Of a DNA stretch of 64,000 nt, positions 57,778 through 64,000 are shown piece after piece. The DNA lies in contig JASEVX010000008.1 in the NCBI GenBank assembly GCA_031761405.1, positions 46,397,419 through 46,461,418 of the forward strand, read 5' to 3'. Within the stretch, counting starts at the first letter, position 1, and each line of letters begins with the position of its first letter. Source of the stretch: Serripes groenlandicus. Lineage: Eukaryota > Mollusca > Bivalvia > Cardiida > Cardiidae. The notes beneath the pieces are model-generated. The model made no database searches, was not told the origin of the DNA, and saw only the letters and a program-made list of their open reading frames with translations. The position numbers and the translations under genes were made by a program.

Positions 57778-58322
57778 CGAAAATATTACATGAACTATTT
57801 ACATTAATACCACATAAACTATTTGCATTATTATTACATAAACTCTGTACATTAATATTACATAAACTATGCACATTAATACAACATAAACTATTTACAT
57901 TAGTATTACATAAACTCTGTACATTAATATTACATAAACTATGCACATTAATACAACATAAACTATTTACATTATTATTACATAAACTCTGTTCATTAAT
58001 ATTACATAAACTATGCACATTATAGTTACATAAACTATGCACATTAATACCACATAAACTATTTACATTAATACAACATAAACTGTGTACATTAATATTA
58101 CATAAACAATGCACATTAATATTGCATAAACCCTGTACATTAATATTACATAAACTATGCACATTAATACAACATAAACTATTCACAGTATAGTTACATA
58201 AACTATTTACATTGATATTACATAAACAATGCACATTAAAACAACATGAACTATTCACAGTATAGTTACATAAACTATTTACATATAATCTTGCATTAAC
58301 TATGTACATTAATATAACATGA
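57778..58322. repeat. 24-bp minisatellite, about 22 units
   Basis: The unit is ACATAAACTATTTACATTAA TATT with 24-bp phasing. Unit variants (ATTTAC, CTGTAC, ATGCAC; AATATTAC, AATACAAC, TAGTTAC) recur in a partly ordered higher-level pattern. Because 24 is divisible by 3 and no unit contains a stop in that frame, the minus strand gives a 182-codon open frame of repeated octapeptides (INVHSLCN-like). I see no sign that it is translated. Confidence 0.95.
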
Positions 58323-58324
58323 GC

Positions 58325-58700
58325 TTTTTACCCTGAACGTTCCTTACCAGTAACAGGTACTGTGGTTGGGTTATCTCATGATAAAGTATATATAGTTACT
58401 ATATGCATGCAGTCAAAACATCATTAAACACAGGCAACCATAAACTTAAAGATGCTACCACAATTAAGAGATAGTTCATATCAGCATCACGTTAAAGCAA
58501 CATCACTATTTATATCAACAATATTTATTTCATTACCTGAACGACTCGGTTTTAAACAGCATAAAACCAGAACCTTAGTTAATTACACGTACTACATGTA
58601 TGTCATATGCTTAATTACTTAGATGACGTAAGCATCCTGTATGACTCCGAATTGTAACATTTGCGTACAACTACGGGATCTACAGTTCTTTGTTTCTTTA
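58325..58700. other. No recognisable gene
   Basis: AT-rich, no motif. Confidence 0.4.
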
Positions 58701-58711
58701 TGCTAAAATAC

Positions 58712-58895
58712 TTCAAAAAAGGTAGTAATGGCTGCACACCTTGGCGCTCAGGGTTGCGCGGTTAGCATTACGACAGACTTGCCACAGTCACGATAAATGT
58801 ACCAGTAGTACCGGTAACTTACCCGGGAAACACCGTGATATAACTTGGGCAATTGTTGAAAACGACATAAAATACGAAACGATCAATCAATCTTG
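58712..58895 (+). mobile_element. SINE (S2 body and tail)
   Basis: GTAATGGCTGCACACCTTGG, GCTCAGGGTTGCGCGGTTAG, ACCAGTAGTACCGGTAACTT, ACACCGTGATATAACTTGGG, CGATCAATCAATC. Confidence 0.87.
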
Positions 58896-58956
58896 TGTAA
58901 TAAATCGTATCTACAATACATTTTAACGGACAGTTAAAGCTCTGATGTGTCTTCAC

Positions 58957-59261
58957 CAGAGCTCTTGATAAGGGGCATTTTTCATGTTCTAAAATCCTAA
59001 TTCGACATTTAAACAAATCCTATGTTGTGGGTACTCAAAAGAGTCGTCTCAGTGAGACGATTCTTTTGCGTACCCGCAAGATAGGCTTTGACATTATATT
59101 TCTCTTATTACTCGACCAAATCCTATGTTGTGGGTACTCAAAAGAATCGTCTCAGTTAGGCGATTCTTTTGAGTACCCACAACATAGGGATTGGTTGAGT
59201 AATGAGAGAAATATTGGGGGGGGGGGGAAGACCTGTTGACTCCCTCTTATCTCGTCCTCTG
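58957..59261. mobile_element. Family D element with duplicated palindrome
   Basis: The ends CAGAGCTCTTGATAAGGGG and CCCTCTTATCTCGTCCTCTG are inverted repeats. Flanks GTCTTCAC (58949-58956) and GTCTTCGC (59261-59268) are a likely 8-bp duplication with one difference. It holds two palindromes in tandem: 59019-59085 and 59120-59190. The second extends outward (ATATTTCTCTTATTACTCGA.. / ..TTGAGTAATGAGAGAAATAT). A G12 run sits at 59216-59227. Confidence 0.78.
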
Positions 59262-59639
59262 TCTTCGCTGTACGCATACGCTGTACGCATATTATGCATT
59301 AACACCCCAGCTAGCTAGACACGGCTATATCAGTATTATAGTTGCATGTGACATAGCCGATGCAACAAACTCATAACCAATCTATCACACAGTGCCAATG
59401 TAACAACTCAATTATATGAACGTTAAAGAGTACTGAATAAATAAATCATTATTCCGGGCCTCGGAGTAAGTGTGACTCAAAACACCAACCAGATGTCATT
59501 AATTAACCCTTATCCCGCTTTATCCCGCTGACTTCATGCAACCCGTATAACTGCCATGGGTTGTATCACCACAAGTAAACATTGGACTAGACAATAGTGA
59601 AGGAGGAGTAAACTGGTCTTTTACCCACGTTTATGTATC

Positions 59640-59720
59640 TTATGACTCAACCAAACCCTATTGTGTGGGTACTCAAAACATAGGGTTTCAGTCTCAAATA
59701 AGGGTTTTGAAATTTGAAAT
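59640..59720. mobile_element. Family D fragment, collapsed palindrome
   Basis: GACTCAACCAAACCCTATTG, TGTGGGTACTCAAAACATAG, GGTTTCAGTCTCAAATAAG: the inner part of the palindrome is deleted. Confidence 0.65.
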
Positions 59721-59747
59721 ACTCAGCTTATACATGAGCTCCGTATG

Positions 59748-59957
59748 TGCTTTCCCTTTCCCCACCGACAGGTGATTTTTGATGCCTCTGCAGCAGACAC
59801 CCTTATACAACAGTGTGGCAATATGTTTATCGTAATGCCACAATGTTTTCAACTTTATTCAATAATTGTTATTTCATTTATATAGATTTTTCCATATGTT
59901 TTATTAAATGTATTCGAAATCGTCCGCTGTAGATTTGTTGTATGTGGAAAGGGTAAA
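59748..59957. mobile_element. Family B MITE, diverged
   Basis: CTTTCCCTTTCCCCACCGAC, GCCTCTGCAGCAGACAC, GTCCGCTGTAGATTTG, TGTATGTGGAAAGGGTAA. The centre is shortened. Confidence 0.8.
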
Positions 59958-59959
59958 AA

Positions 59960-60385
59960 ACATATGGAGTAGTTTTTGCTCTGTATTGATGCAATAATGA
60001 GCTTACCATGTTTTTACCACGATTAGACTGCATGCATGTGAAGGCTAATCTAGGTTGAACGCAATTGTAAATAAATTCAAGCCGTAGAGTACGACATACC
60101 TCTATGTTTAAAGTCGTTTAAGGCGGTATAAGGGTTAGTTCTTTTTTGTCTTAAACAGATTTGCCCAATCAATTGTTCTAGTCACTTCAAAACAATAACC
60201 TATTGCCGTTTCCTCATGCATACGAATATAGACGGGGTTGAAGCAGGTGCCGTTTGCAAACATGTAAATGGAATATGATCAATTGATTAAATAAAACGAT
60301 TTGTCTTTTTTTCCTGAAATGAGTTTCCAATGGTTCAGCTAAATTACTTAAGATAGTCTTCAGGTACTAGACTCTAAACTGTTTA
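59960..60385. other. No recognisable gene
   Basis: No motif. Confidence 0.4.
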
Positions 60386-60387
60386 CG

Positions 60388-60612
60388 GTTTTCCCACATA
60401 CAAGAAAAAATCTGCAGCAGACGTGTTTGCAAATATCTCGGAAAAATAAGAAAAAATATCTGTCAATGAAATTGTGATATTTTAGCAGAATTTAAAACAT
60501 TTTGACAACAGCGACAGTTGCTCATTATCACCATCGAGTCAAAGATCCAATATTTCAAAAGTCGTCTGCTATAGAGGCATCATAAAGCGTCTGTATGTGG
60601 GAATGAATTAAA
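60388..60612. mobile_element. Family B MITE, diverged
   Basis: TTTTCCCACATACAAG, AATCTGCAGCAGACGTG, CAGTTGCTCATTATCACCAT, AGTCGTCTGCTATAGAGGCA, GTATGTGGGAATGAATTAA. Confidence 0.75.
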
Positions 60613-60932
60613 CATGTACGTAGTTGACAATTTTATTTTAATATTTTGACAACACACAATATCAGCTTAACTGAGAAAACAATGAGACGGTTCTAGATTT
60701 GAAATAATGGAAAATTTCTCAATTGCCAAGCATTATGTCCTCCTTTTTCCAAGTTCATAAATTCTTAATAACATCTCGTCTGCTGAACATATGTATATCG
60801 GTGTAAATTAATTTCATCTAGAACGGCCTTCAACTAATATTCGACCATGGACAGAGTCGTTAAGCAGTCTAGGCGCATGCAATGCGAACATAATAACCGG
60901 GTCCTCTTACTTTATGAACTCTGATCACGTAA

Positions 60933-61163
60933 TTAACCCTTTCCCTCATACAACAATTCTGCAGCAGACGACCTTGAACATTTTTTATCCAATAATAAAA
61001 AATCTCTTTACTGAATGGATAACCCATGACAAAAAGTGGAAAACATTGTGGCAAAAGGAGAAATTGCACGTTTTGTGCAATTTCTTCTTTTGTCACTATG
61101 TTTTTCAAAAAGCCGTCTGCTGCAGAGGCGTCAGAGAAGCATCTATATGGGGGAAAGGGTTAA
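60933..61163. mobile_element. Family B MITE, full length, opposite orientation
   Basis: TTAA at 60933-60936 and 61160-61163. CCCTTTCCCTCATACAACAA, core GAAATTGCACGTTTTGTGCA ATTTC with a compensatory change at the tip (GCAC/GTGC instead of GCTC/GAGC), right ATCTATATGGGGGAAAGGG. Confidence 0.94.
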
Positions 61164-61610
61164 GTATCAGCCCACGTTCACGTTATATGGACAATTCGAT
61201 AACGAGGACATTTCTCTGTCCCTGTCCGGTCAATTCGGCCATTTTCTTTCGGCCATTCGCATATCATAAACTTACATATGTAATTTTTAAGTGTATCATA
61301 ACTTAACGTGTGCGCTTTGAAGTGGGTATCATAACTTTAATATGCACTGTGAAGTGTAGCAGACATGGCTAAAACACCAGAACATTATAACATAACAGAA
61401 ACATGCAATACCATTGTTTATTACACTCTGTAGATTTTATTCCTGACACGCACGGAAACAGTTCACGAAAGCAGTGCGCTGTAAAAATGCACGTTTTTTT
61501 CTTTCAATTAAATCAACTTCATGGTGTTGTAAGTGAGTTATTTCTGAATCATATTTCAAACAGTTCGGCAATTCACTCTATACAATTCCACTTACATGTA
61601 CTAATACACA
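61164..61610. other. No recognisable gene
   Basis: A 76-codon open frame (61403-61633, +) has no motif. Confidence 0.4.
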
Positions 61611-61612
61611 CA

Positions 61613-61843
61613 TTAACCCTTTACCTCATATAGACGCTTTCTGACGCCTCTGCAGCAGACGGCTTTTTGAAAACACAGTGACAAAAGTAGAAATTGCACA
61701 AAACGTGCAATTTCTCCTTTTGCCACAATGTTTTCCACTTTTTGTCATAGGTTATCCATTCATTTATGGAGATTTTCCATTATTTGACCAAATACGTTCA
61801 ATGTCGTCTGCTGCAGAATTGTCGTATGAGGGAAAAGGGTTAA
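61613..61843. mobile_element. Family B MITE, full length (recent subfamily)
   Basis: TTAA at 61613-61616 and 61840-61843. CCCTTTACCTCATATAGACG, core GAAATTGCACAAAACGTGCA ATTTC (again a paired change at the tip), right GTCGTATGAGGGAAAAGGG. Confidence 0.95.
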
Positions 61844-61954
61844 AAGCATACCAAAACGTTTTCGGACTGGTATCAGCAATAAGGAGCCGATTTTAAAAAA
61901 AATCTATGCATATTTGAGGAATATATCTAAGAGGGACATTCCAATCATTAACAA

Positions 61955-62075
61955 GTATTGAAAACAATGTGGCAATAAGAATAAATTTCTCATCATTTTG
62001 CAACGATGTTTTGTAAAGGCATCTGCAGCAGAAGCAGCAGAACCGTCAACATACGTATATATGTGGTAACTATCG
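61955..62075. mobile_element. Family B fragment
   Basis: ATTGAAAACAATGTGGCAAT, AAATTTCTCATCATTTTGCA, GGCATCTGCAGCAGAAG. Confidence 0.6.
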
Positions 62076-62387
62076 TGGGAGAGTCGCCTTGAAATCTTTG
62101 AAAGTCAATTTACCATTTGACGTTGATTAGATATTGTTGGCACACATTCGTTTACAATCTATACACTTCTCTTTACATTCCATTTATTAATACAACCGCT
62201 CTGTACGCATTCCCTTTTCACTAAGTTTCTTACTAATTATCATGCATTTGTGTTTAAGTGTTTTAAACTCACCTGATAAAAGGATTCAACACTTTCAAAA
62301 TCGATAAAGCCCCTCCCCTATTTTTGTTTAAAGAAGGAAATAATCAATGGGATAAAATGTTTAACTGTATGATTCGTGATGCTTATC

Positions 62388-62830
62388 TTAACTCATTTAC
62401 CATATATACCAAATCGAAGGCTTAGCGTGAAACGGTTGTAACTAAAATTGGTATTTTTTAACCAAGGTTAATCACCTCGCCATAAATGCTTCATAAGCGT
62501 TAAAATCATTTTTCTTGGTAAAACAATGGAAATTTAGGTGCCATTGCTCGTTCTGAGCAATGGCACCTAAATTTGCATTGTTTACAAAGGGGTCAAAATT
62601 GCCACTAAACCAGGGTTTTCAAAATAGATTGTTTAGCTACAACTGTTTTACGCCAAGCCCTCGAAATATGCAGCAGACAAATTCGAAAGCATCTGGGCTA
62701 AATACGATAAAATCTCTACAAAAGAAAATTATTGAATTGTTGTATAGAGTTGAAATCATTGTGACAAAAGGAGAAATTGCTCGTTATGAGCAATTGCTCC
62801 TTTTGTCACAATGTTTTCAAAAGTGTCCTA
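62388..62830. mobile_element. Family B MITE split by a family A insertion
   Basis: TTAA at 62388-62391 followed by CTCATTTACCATATATACCA, then family A (62414-62664), then ATGCAGCAGACAAATTCGAA and the B core GGAGAAATTGCTCGTTATGA GCAATTGCTCC with TTGTCACAATGTTTTCAAAA. The right end has decayed. Confidence 0.85.
62414..62664. mobile_element. Family A MITE (copy 8), nested in B
   Basis: Termini TCGAAGGCTTAGCGTGAAAC and ACGCCAAGCCCTCGA, with AA on both sides. Stem AATTTAGGTGCCATTGCTCG / TTCTGAGCAATGGCACC intact. Confidence 0.94.
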
Positions 62831-63041
62831 ATATCATGGTTAATAAACATTGCTCTCAAAACCCGTCAATAAGTTGTTAATATATAGTGAGAAAAAGGCG
62901 ATGTATGGGACGGATATGTTAAGGAACTCGCGTAATCCTTTGGTCGTGGAATATCTAAAACGATACACTATATCAAAAGTATTCCAGGTTAAGTTCTTAG
63001 ATGTCGCGGGTGTTAGTTATTTACATTATTATAGTGTGCTC

Positions 63042-63059
63042 ATTTGTTTTTCTTTCTAG
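63042..63059 (+). promoter_or_regulatory. Candidate 3' splice acceptor upstream of the neuroligin-like start
   Basis: CATTTGTTTTTCTTTCTAG is a strong polypyrimidine tract ending in AG at 63059. If used, the coding exon begins at 63060 with about 150 nt of 5' untranslated sequence and an upstream non-coding exon lies further left. A second AG (TTGAGTTCGCAG) follows at 63080. Confidence 0.5.
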
Positions 63060-63212
63060 TTTACTTCCTTGAGTTCGCAGGAATCTGTGTCACGTGAAGT
63101 CTTACTAAAACACAAATAATTATATTGTACCATAGCGTTCACCGACTCCACTTTAAAAGATGGATTAAAAAAACGTGAACCGGTTCAAAAGTGAAGACCT
63201 TCAAACAAAAAT

Positions 63213-63675
63213 ATGTGGTTACAATACGCTTTCCTTCAATTCGTTGTGCTATTAGCCTCGGCTAACACGAACGATTGGCCCGTAAATGAAACGCCGAGAC
63301 TTCAGAAATTGGGGTTGGGAAGACCCGTGAATATGAATCATACGAAGATATTTGGTATCGAAGTTTCCTTCCATACCCCAATACCTCTGTCCTCGAGGGA
63401 CACGAGTAAAGTTACCGAATATAAGGGAATTCAGTACAGTCTCGTGCAGTTGAGTTGGCACAAGTTTCGTTTTATGCGTGCTAAAAATCCCGTGCGTACG
63501 TCCTCGACCTCGGTTCACGCCGATAGGTTCGCACCGGTGTGTCCCCAGCAGAAACAGTACCATTTTCGTTCGGATCCGCAGTCGTTGCTCGAACATAGGA
63601 AAAAAATAGCGACACGTACGCGGGATCAGGCTGAGGATTGCCTATGGCTTAACATGTACGTTCCTGAAGTCAAAG
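63213..63675 (+). CDS. Neuroligin-like / type-B carboxylesterase-like protein, first coding exon (partial gene)
   Basis: The exon encodes residues 1-154 and part of 155. The ATG at 63213 has A at -3, and an in-frame TGA at 63192 rules out a longer start. Residues 1-19 form a hydrophobic signal peptide (MWLQYAFLQFVVLLASANT). Later come KGIQYS (71-76; compare the family's G(I/V)PYA), FRFM (85-88), DRFAPVCPQ (104-112) and EDCLWLNMYVP (141-151), the carboxylesterase-B second signature. C110 and C143 match the first conserved disulfide loop of the family. Possible N-glycosylation sites are N25 (NET) and N42 (NHT). The frame runs into a GT donor (AAAG|GTAATG, 63675/63676, phase 1), just after the YVP motif, where I recall neuroligin genes also having an intron. 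Secretory or membrane adhesion is inferred. The catalytic region lies outside the window, so an active esterase cannot be excluded. Odd: W145 replaces the usual Tyr/Phe/Thr, and the usual PP.G segment is replaced by LVQLSWHK. Confidence 0.82.
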
Positions 63676-63700
63676 GTAATGTATTCAATTTTATTTTCCC

Positions 63701-64000
63701 CTCATAACCACCAGTATTCCTTAAAATGAAGCCCGTGAAACGAACAATGTGGACTCTGCGTAAAGTATCGACCCGGATCAGCCTTAAGCATGACGCACAG
63801 GTTTATCCAGATAGACACTTTTCGCCTCCTGTGGATTTTCTGTTTCAGGAATAACATATACATGTATCTATCCCCCTAAAGACGGAATGTGTCGGCCGTA
63901 TCAGTCTGCGCGGACAGCGCAGGCTGATCTGGTCGATACATTACGCAGATGTCTATCGCCGCATAACCACCAGTATTCCTTAAAATGAAGCCTTCCCGCG
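63701..64000. repeat. Tandem duplication carrying family E, continues off the window
   Basis: CATAACCACCAGTATTCCTT AAAATGAAGCC occurs at about 63703-63733 and again at 63962-63992, 259 bp apart. After the second copy the sequence reads TTCCCGCG, the start of another family E end (compare GTCCCGCGAG at 50393). The unit is therefore flank plus E, repeated at least twice. Confidence 0.85.
63730..63952. mobile_element. Family E element (copy 4), inside intron 1
   Basis: GTGAAACGAACAATGTGGAC TCTGCG at the left (tip degenerate), TATCGACCCGGATCAGCC, CGCCTCCTGTGGATTTTCTG, GTCTGCGCGGACAGCGCAGG, GGTCGATACATTACGCAGAT at the right. Confidence 0.83.

Larger units (their letters stand above)
63676..64000 (+). 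other. Start of intron 1 of the neuroligin-like gene
   Basis: Begins GTAATGTATTC. It contains one complete and the beginning of a second family E unit. The intron continues past the window. Confidence 0.75.

Noticed and set aside
57761..58309. 182-codon frame, an apparent octapeptide repeat protein
   Set aside because: The frame is open only because the minisatellite period is 24 bp and its units lack stops in that frame. No signal, domain or transcript evidence.
63252..63596. 114-codon minus-strand frame
   Set aside because: Antisense shadow of the neuroligin-like exon.

Overview
This is an AT-rich, intron-scale stretch of an animal nuclear genome. The organism is most probably a bivalve mollusc. 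I infer this from three things: short tRNA-headed SINEs that share one 3' tail (..GTGATATAACTGAAA..GTTGAAAACGGCGTTAAA..) and end in (ATCA)n/(AATC)n; a 5'-truncated non-LTR retrotransposon of a type I associate with molluscs; and one exon of a secreted cholinesterase-like adhesion protein with a splice donor. There are no operons, no prokaryotic genes, and no rRNA or free-standing tRNA gene that I can support. Species cannot be read from the window.

Gene content is very low. The only convincing host coding sequence is at the right edge (63213-63675, +): the first coding exon of a neuroligin-like / type-B carboxylesterase-like gene. It has a signal peptide, a VCPQ...EDCLWLNMYVP block and a GT donor, and the rest of the gene lies beyond the window. 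Weaker candidates are a 194-codon open stretch (9558-10142, +) and a possible exon on the minus strand (48120-48285).

Nearly everything else is mobile or satellite DNA. I use working names. Family A: ~250 bp, TCGAGGGCTTGG termini, 2-bp target duplications, 8 copies. Family B: ~227 bp, CCCTTTCCC termini at TTAA, about 20 full or partial copies. Family C: ~210 bp, CYCTTTCAGTGCC-like termini at TTAA, 5 copies. Family D: hAT-like, 8-bp duplications and a 69-bp internal palindrome. Family E: ~240-260 bp, GAGCCGTC..GACGGCTC. Family G: ~175 bp, CAGTC..GACTG at TA, pogo/mariner-like. Family H: one 385-bp element with GATCACA-type terminal repeats. Family I: ~300-370 bp foldback, GGTCCAATTCCACC. SINEs occur in two main head types: S1 with a GGTAGCTCAGTCGGTAGCGA head, and S2 with other tRNA-like heads and a TGGCTGCC..TTGGCGCTC body.

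Layout. 0-4 kb: GACA/GA microsatellites, C nested in B, foldback I, A, and a 40-bp minisatellite. 4.7-5.5 kb: LINE 3' part. 6-13 kb: C, SINEs, A, B, a 230-bp tandem duplication and a triple hairpin. 14-32 kb: mostly unrecognised DNA with scattered E, B, G, A, H, C and SINE copies, a (GA)n tract and two tandem duplications. 33.3-35.1 kb: a satellite with dimeric higher-order structure, abutting an A copy. 35-48 kb: mostly unrecognised DNA with B copies and SINEs. 48.7-52.7 kb: a dense block of satellite, SINEs, E, foldback I and a perfect 67-bp inverted repeat. 54-63 kb: B, C, A, G and D elements and a 24-bp minisatellite, with B copies packed tightly just upstream of the neuroligin-like exon. 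Nested insertions give relative ages: C is younger than a B copy; A is younger than a B copy and than a SINE; foldback I is younger than a SINE.

The most unusual signal is that three inverted-repeat families with unrelated ends (A, B, C) carry nearly the same central hairpin tip, GCTCGTTNYGAGC.
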